Both the position numbers and the translations under genes were made by a program. Shown here one piece after another: positions 10,080 to 19,332 of a stretch of DNA of 64,000 nt. Origin of the DNA: Sepioteuthis lessoniana. Its lineage: Eukaryota; Mollusca; Cephalopoda; Myopsida; Loliginidae. How positions within the stretch are numbered: position 1 is the first letter of the stretch; each line of letters starts with the position of its first letter. Location: the NCBI GenBank assembly GCA_963585895.1, contig OY757915.1:96301905-96365904 (forward strand). Direction: 5' to 3'. Under the pieces are notes generated by a model. That model worked only from the letters and a program-made list of their open reading frames with translations. It was not told where the DNA came from and did no database searches.

Positions 10080-11322
10080 TAAGAATCTCATCCCTAAACC
10101 ACACTATAAAAAAGGTCCTGTGTCAAATCCTGTCTGGTAGGAGGCACGGATAAATACTTTAGCTTGTCGGGGAAAAGATGGATTCATGCCTCAAATGTAC
10201 CAGAGAACGAGAGGGAGAGAGAGAGAGAGGACTAAAAGAAGGAGCAGAAAAAAGTGGGGAAGAAGATAGAGGTAACAAAAAAATAGCACCCACGTGACAT
10301 TCAAGAATGAAAGTCTAATAAAAAGAAATTCCACATTACATTTAAAAGCTAATTCAGATTGAAACTTTTTACCAATAGGGAGAAAGAAAATTAAGAAAAA
10401 CCTTAAATTATTTTTATGCAAATTTGAATCAAAATTTACATTAATAGAAATTTTAACTATATATGGAAATTCGAATACTGCAGTTTCATAAAAATTATCG
10501 GTACTTTATTTTATCATTGATTAAATGTAATAGATTTAATTAATTAATTTCTATACTTAAAGATGCCCCATGATACGATCTTTTACGGATCCTTTTTATC
10601 TCTGACTTCTATGAAACCGCCATTGTACTTGGTGTTTCAGAAAAATTGATATAATTTTATAACCAAATAACTTGACCAATTCTCATTCAAATGATTTCAA
10701 ATTTGAACAGCATACGTAGAAACAACTAAAAATTCTATGTTTATGTTGTTTTTTTTTTCTTTTCAGGTACAGAAATGCCATTCCGTGAAAAAGAGAAGGC
10801 GTTTAAACATTAAACAGAATGTGCAGGTTATTTCTACACGTTAAAATTTAAGATCAGTTGAACAAGAACTGGTAAAGATTACGAAATTATATAAATTTTT
10901 TTGAAACACATCTCAAGTGATATCAAATTTTAAAAACACACTGTATTATTCAGAATTTGATATATATTGTTTTCTAATATTCTCCCAAGTGATTCAGAAT
11001 ATGGTTTTAGAGTTTGGTTGTGAATAATGCCTAATAATAGTTGTTTTAACTATAATGTTCGACTAAATAAAAAATCCTGGTATCTTTTGGCTTAGAAGAA
11101 AATTAACTTTTTAACAAAAAGAAAAACAAAACAAAAAAAAAAAAACGTTCGAAGTGTATTTATGGGCCATACTATAAATAATGTATCAATAAAATAGAAA
11201 GTAATTTTTATATTCATTGATCACACACCTTGGTCTTGCTACAGAGTAATGAGAAATTTCATTGTTATAGCAAAACAAGGCATTACTGTTTATATGTTAG
11301 TTTTTCGAAACCCTAACGCATA
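10080..11322. other. AT-rich stretch with no recognised element
   Basis: I see no transposon or conserved gene. The one point of interest is a strong 3' splice-like signal (polypyrimidine tract then CAG at 10764-10766) followed by a short open frame to 10844; see findings. A short GA-repeat lies at 10207-10228. Confidence 0.5.
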
Positions 11323-11477
11323 CAGTGTAACCCGGATATAAGAGAGATTTTCTCTGGTCCCAGATTAGAGCCTGTGTTAATGTATATAAAATAGACAAAA
11401 CCCGGATATAAGAGAAACACTGATATAATATACTTCTTCTCCGGTCTCGTCAACTCTCTTATATCCGGGTTACACTG
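11323..11477. mobile_element. MITE with perfect 24-bp terminal inverted repeats
   Basis: A 155-bp non-coding element. The first 24 bases (starting CAGTGTAACCCGGATATAAG) are an exact inverted repeat of the last 24 bases. A third, direct copy of the inner ACCCGGATATAAGAG motif lies at about 11400. The CAGTG...CACTG termini are typical of pogo/Tigger-type (Tc1/mariner superfamily) MITEs. The left flank is TA as expected for that group. The right flank reads AT, so the target duplication is not clean. It would need transposase from elsewhere to move. Confidence 0.85.
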
Positions 11478-11512
11478 ATGAAGTTTTTTTTTTTATGTAT
11501 TAGCTATTTGGT

Positions 11513-11700
11513 TGGTTAGTTGATTGGTCTCTTTGTTTAATGGCTTATTTCGTACCGAAGCCATCTTTGTAGAAGAACAAGAGTGATACTCTTTAACCTA
11601 TAGCTGTGGGAATAAGAGGGTTCCGTACCGTTCCCAAGGGCATTAGTTTGAAAGTGACCGTAATAACACGGCTGGGTAATAAGTAGTTCTGTTGCAATGG
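11513..11700 (-). repeat. SINE family B, antisense copy
   Basis: The tail is in reverse (tttgtttaatggcttatttc, ccgaagccatctttgtag), then the body (taacctatagctgtggg, ttcccaagggcattag, gtgaccgtaataacacgg). The head is mostly lost. Confidence 0.65.
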
Positions 11701-11937
11701 TAAGATATTTTTTGTGGGATTAATCTTTCGTTCAAATTTTGTCCATTTAAAACTGTATTTACAGAAATAAAAAATAATCTTTTGAATTAATCATTTTTTA
11801 TCTTTATATTTTGTAATTTTATAATTTAATTGTTTTTTGTTTTTTTAATATTTCATAGTTTTTTTTAAAACTAATCATATAATTTCTGCAGATAGAAATA
11901 CTACACTCCAGTTCTCAGCAGAAGTGCAAATTCAAAT

Positions 11938-12017
11938 GTTGATTGGTTGATTGGTTGGCTGGTGTTTTATATTTTATGGCCTATCAAGCCTTGTGGGTTA
12001 TTTAATGCTAAAACCTA
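11938..12017 (-). repeat. SINE B/C-type 3' tail fragment, antisense
   Basis: GATTGGTTGATTGGTTGGCT followed by ttttatggcctatcaagcc and ttatttaatgctaaaacc is the shared B/C tail in reverse. It stops where the palindromic element at 12021 begins. The rest of the SINE is not found on the far side. Confidence 0.6.
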
Positions 12018-12020
12018 TAT

Positions 12021-12214
12021 ATATAATATGATATAATAATAACTAAATATATATTAGTTTTTATATATATTTAATAGCATGGATGCTTATCGCGGATCAC
12101 TGGTTTTATGCTGTTTTTACACACCAATAATAAGTGCTGTGTAAAGATAAGCATCCATGCTATTAAAAATGTATAAAAACTAATATATATTTATTCATTA
12201 TTATATTGTATAAT
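12021..12214. mobile_element. Palindromic MITE-like element with about 65-bp arms
   Basis: Two arms of about 65 bp face each other. The inner part of the arms is nearly identical: left tagcatggatgcttatc near 12075-12091, right gataagcatccatgcta near 12148-12164. The outer A/T-rich arms (ctaaatatatattag against ctaatatatatttat) also match. A 50-bp centre (gcggatcactggttttatgc onward) separates them. No coding capacity is present. The structure fits a foldback MITE; the superfamily cannot be assigned. Confidence 0.75.
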
Positions 12215-12580
12215 AGCTCTATCACAGATATTGAGCACTCTCCTAATTATACTGCATTTGGTCTACCACTAACTTAGCAAATGAAATAGTGATAACCATA
12301 TACTATATAGATATAGATATATGAATGAATTCTAAATGAATAATTTTCAGGTAACTTTATTTTTAAAAAGTTGTTATAAGTTGTTTATTTGCTTACAGTT
12401 GAATAGTTTCAAGTATTGCTATTTAACACTAATAATTTGATTTGATATTAATAATTTGTTTGTACACAGATTAAATAGTTTCAAGTATTGCTATTCAACA
12501 TTAGTTCTTCTATTTATCAAGTATTCCTAATACAAACATTTTGAACACAGATGTATGATTTCAAATAACTAATAATAATT
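12215..12580. other. AT-rich stretch with a small tandem duplication
   Basis: A segment containing atagtttcaagtattgctat at about 12405-12424 is repeated at about 12474-12493 with the following ttaacac/tcaacat context, giving a two-copy imperfect repeat of about 70 bp. Nothing else is recognised. Confidence 0.5.
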
Positions 12581-12584
12581 ATCC

Positions 12585-12905
12585 ATAATATAAATTTTAT
12601 ACATACAATATCAGTTCAGAAAAAAATGAGACTGATATTTTTTATTTTTATGGTTGGCAATCCTGACTATAAATCAGCGGATCAATACAGACCGTGAAGA
12701 CTTGTGAGAACCTTCAGTTCATGTTTACTTAGAGTTCAAATTTAAGTGAGTAATCATAAATTATTATAAATCTTAGATTATTAAATAATCTTAGATCATA
12801 ATAAATAATAATAGATAATAAATAATATTATAAAATAATAATCTTAGATTATTATGAATCTTTGATTATTATGAGCCCAGTTGGCTGGAGCTGTAGAATA
12901 TACTT
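12585..12905 (+). repeat. Compound repeat unit, copy 1 (mariner-like 5' piece plus C head)
   Basis: The order is: aatttta.acatacaatatc, then an A-rich track with gagactgatattttttatt, then aaccttcagttcatgttta, then a taatcttagattatt-rich stretch, then the start of family C (gcccagttggctggagctg). The same order repeats at 13112-13345. The first block also resembles 25985-26165, which suggests it is the 5' part of a dispersed element, perhaps mariner-type. Confidence 0.55.
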
Positions 12906-12927
12906 AAAAATTAACTGATAATTGTTG

Positions 12928-13112
12928 TTGTCGTAGTCGAGGGCAACCAGAAGGCTCCCTTTTCAATAGCTATTACACCACGGTGTAGGGGAGGGTGCTA
13001 ATCCTTTCCCTAGATTGCTCCACTTTACCCTTGATACATACCTTGTATTGCTGAGTGTTAAGCAATTAACATTGGCAAACACTCTACCCACTAGGCCAAT
13101 GAGCCGGTTTGA
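12928..13112 (-). repeat. SINE family D, antisense copy
   Basis: Read in reverse, the head has ggctcattggcctagtgggt and agagtgtttgccaatg (the A-box region), but the B-box part is shortened. The body (gtatcaagggtaaagtgg) and end (ttgaaaagggagccttctgg) are intact. It lies between the two compound-repeat copies. Confidence 0.7.
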
Positions 13113-13345
13113 CCTTAATATAAATTTTATAAATACAATATCAGTTTAGAAAAAATGAAACTGATATTTTTTATTTTTATGGTTAACAATCATGACTAAA
13201 ATCAGTGGAACAATCCAAACTGTGAACACTTGTGAGAACCTTCAGTTCATGTTTATATCTTAGAGTTCAAATTTAACTGAGTAATCTTAGATTATTACAA
13301 ATATATTTTGAGCCCAGTTGGCTGGGGCTGTAGAATATGCTGACC
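13112..13345 (+). repeat. Compound repeat unit, copy 2
   Basis: This matches 12585-12905 in order and sequence: aattttataaatacaatatc, gaaactgatattttttattt, aaccttcagttcatgttta, cttagattattac, gcccagttggctggggctg. Here the family C body continues onwards. Confidence 0.6.
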
Positions 13346-13460
13346 GCATCTCTTCAGAAGATTAAGACCCCTCCCTCGCAAGGAGTGTCCTGACCTGAAT
13401 ATGACAATAACCATCTGATGGTAAGGCTCCAATCCTGGAGCTTTGGGGAATCTGGCGTAT
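13308..13460 (+). repeat. Repeat family C body, sense partial copy
   Basis: It starts with the C head (gcccagttggctggggctg) and runs through agtgtcctgacctgaatatg and atggtaaggctccaatcctg. It stops before the end of the body, at the inverted copy that follows. Confidence 0.65.
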
Positions 13461-13469
13461 CATAACAGG

Positions 13470-13670
13470 TACCACTACCCTGAGTTGAATCTGGGAGTAC
13501 CTTGACAATGAAGAGGTACTTTACATTTTCCATATCTTCAGAACTGGAGCCTCACTATCAGATATAGTTAAATGTCATACTCAAGACACCCCTTTTTTTG
13601 GAGTTGGGGTCTTAACCCTCTGCAGGGGATATTGTCAGCATGTTTTAAGCCCTGTTGACAGGGTGGAGTA
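13470..13670 (-). repeat. Repeat family C body, antisense
   Basis: It reads in reverse through aacaggtaccactaccctg, tgggagtaccttgacaatg, actggagcctcactatcag, and ggtcttaaccctctgcag. With 13308-13460 it forms the second inverted pair of family C in the window, like 3565-4035. Confidence 0.65.
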
Positions 13671-14035
13671 AGTTTAATTTTCTCTGGGCACACTACTACT
13701 GTGACCTTGTACCAAAACAAGCTAACCTTCTTAAATTATATGAAAGAGGGAAACTGATTGATCGCTGAGGTTGTTTCAGATTCCTATAAATCAGTTATAG
13801 GCAAAATGCTGCCTATGAGCCATAAGTAGCCCATACTGCTTTTTTCAATGGCCTGAGGAAGACTTCAATTTATTTTATAAAAAAGATGTTTGTACTGAAG
13901 AGAAAAAAAATCAGCTTTTCACTATTTCTAAAATTGATGCTTATGCATGTGTTCTTCAGTTGTGAAAATGGATGAAGTACCTTCAATGTAAAATTACCTT
14001 GAATTTTTTTTAGTAGTGTGGTCAGCCTGATGAAG

Positions 14036-14565
14036 ATTTGTTTGTTTGTTTGGGTTTTATGGCATATCAACCTTTGTAGATTATTAATGCCAAATCCATT
14101 TTTATACAAATAAACAGTTCTATTTCAAACAATTCAGTTTAGCATAAGTACACACTTAAATTGTCAAAGATGTTTCTATTTAAACCTATTCAGTTCTTAT
14201 TCAAACAATTTAGTTTAGTATAAGTATAGTTTTTGTTTACACACAGTTAAATGTCAAAACAGTTTTGTACAGTTTCAATGTCAAAAGCAGTTCTATTTTA
14301 AGTAATTCAGTTTAACATAAGTTCGCAGTTTAGTTTTATTTGACTCATAGATAGGGCCCGATCAGGTTCTACCATTCTGAGTCAGAGTGGACCTAGGAGT
14401 GATGGCAATGAAGAGGTACTCCACATTCCCCAAAGCTCCAGTATCACTGGAACCTCACCATCAGATTGTTTAAAGTCATATCCCGGACACTCGTTGGGGG
14501 AGTCTTACCTCTTTGCAGAGGTGCAGTCAGTGAATTATACAGCCCCAGCTGACTGGGCAACCTGA
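14036..14565 (-). repeat. Repeat family C, full-length antisense copy
   Basis: From left to right: the tail in reverse (tttgtttgtttgggtttta, tggcatatcaacctttg), a minisatellite of about 230 bp (14105-14335) with repeated tttcaaacaattcagttta and gtataagtatag motifs, then the body (gggcccgatcaggttctacc to ccagctgactgggcaacc). No target-site duplication is obvious. Confidence 0.7.
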
Positions 14566-14702
14566 TGATGAGCCATGTCTCAAGAAACCTGCTTCTTGAA
14601 AAAGGTTACCATTTCCTATTATAAATCCACTTTTTATTGATAAGGCTTATCTTATTAAAAAAAAGATGACATTTCTTTTTGTTGAGCAAGAAGAGAAAGT
14701 TG

Positions 14703-15515
14703 TTGGTTGGTTGGTTGGGTTTTTTATGGCATATCAACCTTTGTTAGCTATTTAATGCCAAATCGATTTTTATAAAAATTAGTTAAAAGTTAGTTCTATT
14801 TCAAACAATTCAGGTTAGCATAAATACACAGTTTAATTGTCAAAAACATTTCTATTTCAAGCTATTCAGTTTAGTCAAACAATTCTAATTCAAACAATTC
14901 AGTTTAGTATAAGTACAGTTTCAATCTTAAAAAACAGTTTTATTTGAAGCAGTTCGGTTTAGCATAAGTACACAGTTTAATTGTCAAAAATATTTCTATT
15001 TCAAGCTATTCAGTTTATTCAGACAGTTTTAATTCAGCCAATTCAGTTTAGTATAAGTATAGCTTTTCTTTACACACAGTTAAATGTCAAAACAATTCCA
15101 TATTAAACAATTCAGTTTAGTGTAAACTGTTAAAAACAGTTCCGTTTTGAACAGTTCAGTTTAGCATAAACACGCTGTTTGAATGTAAGTACAGTTTAAT
15201 TGTCAAAAACATTTCTATTTCAAACTATTCAGTTTAGTCAAACGGTTTTAATTCAAACAATTCAGTTTAGCATAAGTATGCAGTTCGTTCTATTTAACCC
15301 ATAGATAGGGCCCTATCAGATGCTATCATCCCGGGCCAGAGTAGACCTGGGAGCAATGGCAATGAAGGGGTGCTCTGCATTCCCCAAAGCTCCAGCATCA
15401 CTGAAACCTCACCATCAGATTGTTTAGTGTCATATCTAGGACAAACGTTTTGAGGGTCTTACCCTTCTGCAAAAGTGCAGTTGGTGTATTCTACAGCCCC
15501 AGCCGACTAGGCAAC
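14703..15515 (-). repeat. Repeat family C, full-length antisense copy with expanded minisatellite
   Basis: The tail (ggttggttggttgggtttt) is at 14703-14770. The minisatellite is about 525 bp, more than twice that of the copy at 14036, with a repeat unit of roughly 55-60 bp containing caaacaattcagtttag and cataagtacacagttta. The body runs 15300-15515 and ends ccccagccgactaggcaac. The copy number of the internal unit clearly differs among family members. Confidence 0.7.
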
Positions 15516-15589
15516 AAGAAGAGAAAGACTAGGATTTAATTTCTATTATTTGATATTGAATCTTTTTTTCTTATTTCAGGATTTATCTT

Positions 15590-15735
15590 AAGAATTTAGT
15601 CTGGCATACAAGCCTCAGTCTGCTTTCAGTATCCACCATTTACCAAGTTTAACTTTATGGCATGCAGTGAGAATTGAACTCACTAACAGTAGTTAGCAAT
15701 AACTTGCTAATTATTGCACTACATAAGGGTCACTG
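15590..15735 (-). repeat. tRNA-like SINE fragment, antisense
   Basis: The reverse complement reads cagtgacccttatgtagtgc (A-box region), then gagttcaattctcactgc (B-box-like), then a non-tRNA body (ccataaagttaaacttgg). It resembles no other family here beyond the head. It is not a plausible tRNA gene. Confidence 0.4.
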
Positions 15736-15835
15736 CAAGAATTTACTAGAAGTTTGTTAATAATGTTTTACACTTCACTGTACAAACAGAAAAGAACTGA
15801 ATATACTTCATATACATTTCTAAGATTTTTCTAAT

Positions 15836-16030
15836 ATCAGTTGGTGAGGCTGTGAATATACCGGCTGTACCCCAACAGAGGAGTAAGACCTCCCATTAAA
15901 AAAGGGGTATCTTGAGTATGATATTAAACTGCATCTGGTGGTGAGGTTCCAGGGACTGTTACTTATTGCCATTACTAATAGGTCCACTTTGACCGAGAGT
16001 GGTAGTTCCTGTTAGGGTCCCATCTATGGG
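15836..16030 (+). repeat. Repeat family C body, sense copy
   Basis: The order is tcagttggtgaggctgtg, gagtaagacctcccatt, ggtatcttgagtatgat, actgcatctggtggtgagg, ggtccactttgaccgag, ggtcccatctatgggtc. The part between gctccag and the tail of the body is shortened. Confidence 0.6.
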
Positions 16031-16034
16031 TCAA

Positions 16035-16200
16035 ATGGAACTAGTGTTCTTGGTATGACTTGAAACTGTATCTGGTGGTATCGTTCCATTTCTGGAACTC
16101 TGGATAATGTAAATTTTCCTTTTATTGCCATTACTCATAAGTTCAATTTGACCAAGAGTGGTAGTATCTGTCAGGATCCCATCTATGGATCAAATAAATC
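16035..16200 (+). repeat. Repeat family C body, sense partial copy in tandem
   Basis: A second partial body follows in the same direction: ggtatgacttgaaactgtat, ctggtggtatcgttcc, tgccattactcataagttc, gaccaagagtggtagtatc, atcccatctatggatcaa. The head is missing, so the two look like a tandem partial duplication. Confidence 0.6.
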
Positions 16201-16204
16201 TGTT

Positions 16205-16700
16205 TGAAAATTATTTGTATTTGATAGGAATACTTGATATCATATGCAAAAAAAATTATGCAAAAAATGTAAATATACAATGTACAAAATTTTCTAACCT
16301 TAAAACATGAAATAGCCGTGATGGGTTGACATGCCATTAAAATCAATTGATCTAGTATCATGCAAAAGGTGTCACTAGAAACTTTTGTATCAACCTAATA
16401 GCAACCACTATTGCTATGCTATTTTTTTAAATGCTGATTTTAGAGCCAGGATTTTTTTTTCTTTTTCAGAAAAAAAGAATTCTTTTAATGCTCTCAAAAA
16501 ACGTTTGTGACATTTAATTCCTCAAACATCAGGCTACTACAAATTCACTACCCCTGTAGTACACCTGAACTTTCCCTCATTACAATGAGTGTGACTGTAA
16601 GAAGGTCTCACTGTCTTTATAAACTTTATAAGTTTTAAATCCCTCTTGGACTTGAAGTGGAACTTCTATATAATCTCTTGTTGTAGGCATAGTGATAATG
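16205..16700. other. Stretch with no recognised element
   Basis: A/T-rich and non-coding as far as I can see. No repeat shared with the rest of the window was noticed. Confidence 0.5.
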
Positions 16701-16704
16701 ATAG

Positions 16705-17405
16705 TTTGGTTTGGTTTGACTTTATGGCACATCAACCATTGTAGGTTATTTAATGCCAAATCTACTTTTATATATAGAAACAGTTCTATTTCAAACAATT
16801 TGGTTCTGCATACATACACAGTTTAAATTTAAAAAAAAAACAGTTCTATTTCAAACAACTCAGTCTAGCATAAGTACACAGTTTAAATGTCAAAAAACAG
16901 CTCTATTTCAAACAATTCAGTTTAGCATAAGTACACAGTTATTTGAGGAGAGTGTCCTCATGGTGTAATGGTTGAATTGTTGGACTGCAGATTCCTAGTA
17001 AGCAAGTTCGAACTCCAGTTGTGCTATTACGGTCACTTTCGAACAAATACCCTTGGAAAAGGTATGAACCCCCTTATCCTCCCAGCTATGGGTTTTAATA
17101 GCACCACTGCTGTTCTTCTAGAAGGTTGGCTTTGGCATTAAATAACCTACAAAGGTTGATATGTCATTAAACAAAGAAACAGAAACAGTAATTTGACCCA
17201 TAGATAGATTGCTACCACTTCGGGTTAGAGTGGACCTGGGAGCAATGACAATGAAAGGGTGCTCCACATTCCCCAAAGCTCCAGCATTACTAGAATCTCA
17301 CCATTAGATTGTTTAATGTCATATCTAGGATTCTCATTGAGGGGAAGTCTTACCCCTCTTCAGAGAAGCAGTCGGTGTATTCTACGGCCCCAACCAACTG
17401 GGCAG
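16705..17405 (-). repeat. Repeat family C, antisense copy interrupted by SINE B
   Basis: The tail (ggtttggtttgactttatgg) and minisatellite (about 16775-16945, three units) are separated from the body (17195-17405, ending ccccaaccaactgggca) by a plus-strand SINE B. The short sequence next to the SINE (acagttatttga on the left, acagtaatttga on the right) is duplicated, so C was present first and B inserted into it. Confidence 0.7.
16950..17183 (+). repeat. SINE family B, full sense copy nested in family C
   Basis: The head has A-box-like catggtgtaatggttgaatt and B-box gttcgaactccag. The body (cttggaaaaggtatgaaccc, cctcccagctatggg) and tail (ggcattaaataacctac, gttgatatgtcattaaac) are complete. 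An imperfect 12-bp duplication flanks it. Confidence 0.8.
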
Positions 17406-17742
17406 TGAGAATGGTAGGAGACACCTGAAACTCTATAGCAGGCCTATCAAATTTTTTGATGGACTCCTGTAATCAAATTTAATTTCCATTCACCCCAAAT
17501 AAATTAATTGAATATTGCCTGCATTTTTTTCTTAGACTCACTGGATACCATGATGAGAGTGGTGGATCTTTTAAATGTTTTTGATTTAAAGATTAAAGTT
17601 TTTACTAAATACAGAAAAGTTAAAATAAACGCAATATTGAATTATATAATAACACCCACACCAAGAAATATCTGACAATATCGAAGCTGACTTAACAAGT
17701 GAAGATCTGGATCTCTCCAGTCAGAGCAAGATTTTTCTCAAT
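17406..17742. other. Stretch with no recognised element
   Basis: It contains ordinary A/T-rich sequence. It includes a short run that is common just upstream of SINE copies, but nothing I can name. Confidence 0.5.
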
Positions 17743-17759
17743 AATATTTGATTTTAATC

Positions 17760-18052
17760 ATATTTACCAACCCCTCTGCTCGGGTAGGATATGACACAAG
17801 GTCAGTTTTGAAGCGGAGTTTAACAGGTTTGAATTCAGAGTTTTCCTTCTCCTAGACTAGTTGCCTCACCAAGGCTGAAGAACCCAGTCTGTCCTACTAT
17901 TTACCCGTAGCTGGAGGGAGAATAATTGGATTCATACCTTTCCCAAGGGTATTAGTGCTATGTGAAATGCAGTCAGTCCTATCTAGGATTTTGAACTCGT
18001 GTCGCCGTGTCCATTTCCTACGACAATAACCATTACACCACAGGGCACCTCC
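17760..18052 (-). repeat. SINE family A, complete copy with 17-bp target-site duplication
   Basis: It is flanked by an exact 17-bp direct repeat, AATATTTGATTTTAATC, at 17743-17759 and 18053-18069. This defines the full insertion as about 293 bp. On the minus strand the head shows an A-box-like tggtgtaatggttattg and a B-box-like gagttcaaaatcc. The tail end (aaaactgaccttgtgtc and the cccgagcagaggggttgg end) carries no poly(A). The perfect duplication marks a relatively recent insertion. Confidence 0.9.
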
Positions 18053-18360
18053 AATATTTGATTTTAATCCTAATCATAAAAAATCTGTTACAATAGATAA
18101 GAATTAAAATTTCAGGCATTGTATTTTAATTCATCTTTTTCATTATTTTTTCTTTTTCAAATATATGTTTTTATTTTTATTATTTAATAATCTTTTTTAT
18201 TAAAGACATCTCATAAGCTATTATGAAAAAGGTTATTTTAGAATTCAGTTTTTTTATAAATTTTTTAAACTCATGGTAATCTTTGTCAAGAACTACCGAG
18301 GTATAACCCTTACTTCCATAGGGGCTAAGATTTACAATGCTCTGCTACTCAACTGAATCA

Positions 18361-18607
18361 AGGGGGGTGTCATCGTAGTGTAATGGTTAAAGCGATGGAC
18401 TCCGGAATTGTAGTAAGCAAGTTCGAACTCCAGTTGCGCTATTACATTCACTTTCGGGCAAATACCCTTAGGAAAGGTATGAACCCCCTTATCCTCCCAG
18501 CTATGGGTTAAATAGTACCACTACTGTTCTTCTGGGAGAATAGCTTTGGCATTAAATAACCTATAAAGGTTGATATGCCATTAAACCAAGAAACCAAACC
18601 AAACCAA
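18361..18607 (+). repeat. SINE family B, complete copy inserted in LINE copy 1
   Basis: A near-perfect 12-bp target-site duplication brackets it: TCAACTGAATCA at 18349-18360 and TCAACTGCATCA at 18608-18619. The tRNA-like head has tagtgtaatggttaaagcg (A box) and gttcgaactccagttg (B box). The tail ends gttgatatgccattaaacc followed by an AAACC-type run. It is one of the best full-length copies for defining family B (about 240 bp). Confidence 0.88.
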
Positions 18608-18997
18608 TCAACTGCATCAAACCAGAAATTGAGAAAATTCTTAGGAAGAATCAAAAGGGTTTTCAGATAAACCGATCCATCACAGATTCTAATAATCTAT
18701 AGAATCTTAGAAGGAGTTTGTGCAAAAAATTTTGAGGTGACACTTTTATTTGTAGACTTCCTTAAGGCATTTGACTCCATACACAGAGGGAAGATGGAGC
18801 AAATATTTCTAGACTATGGTCTCCCCAAAGAAACTGTCGTATTCATAATGATGCTCTATAAAAACACAAAAGTAATAGTTTGCTCACTGGATGGAGATGC
18901 AGGCTTCTTTGATATTGTTGCTGGTGTTCTGTAAGGGATTACTTTTGCTCCATATCTGTTTATAATTGGCTTAGACTATGTACTTTGAACATGTAAT

Positions 18998-19332
18998 TGT
19001 AGGATTTGTCAGGTTGCGTTGGGCAATTAGTTGTGATAGCCGAGAGTAATTAATTGCGTTAGCAAAGAGCAATCAGTCGTGAAGACAGGAAACTCAATTC
19101 CCGATTGAGGAACGGGAACTATTTATGGTGCCTTGGGGCATCCCATTGTGCACAAGTGGACTATTCCATTGCATAGATCGCCATTGGCTGCTTGTCAGTA
19201 AGTGAAAGTATTTTATTATATAAACCAGCTTCAGTTTAGCATTGTTAGGAGGACAGCACTGAGCTACGACCTGCTTTATTTTTGTCTGCCAGCTGGACAC
19301 TTTACGGAGGTATGTCTTATTGTTATTCTACA
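18998..19332. mobile_element. Solo LTR (335 bp) inserted in LINE copy 1
   Basis: The element starts TGTAGGATTTG and ends TTATTCTACA, so it has TG...CA ends with short imperfect inverted termini. It is flanked by an exact 5-bp duplication, GTAAT (18993-18997 and 19333-19337). A TATA box (TATATAAA, 19217-19224) sits where an LTR promoter would be. No internal retroelement coding region is present, so this is a solo LTR left by recombination. It interrupts the reverse transcriptase just before the catalytic box. Confidence 0.8.

Noticed and set aside
18362-18440. tRNA-like sequences with good A and B boxes (here and at about 30500, 32090, 16960 and 20390).
   Set aside because: They are heads of SINE families with conserved non-tRNA bodies and tails, and they lack a convincing full cloverleaf. 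Not annotated as tRNA genes.
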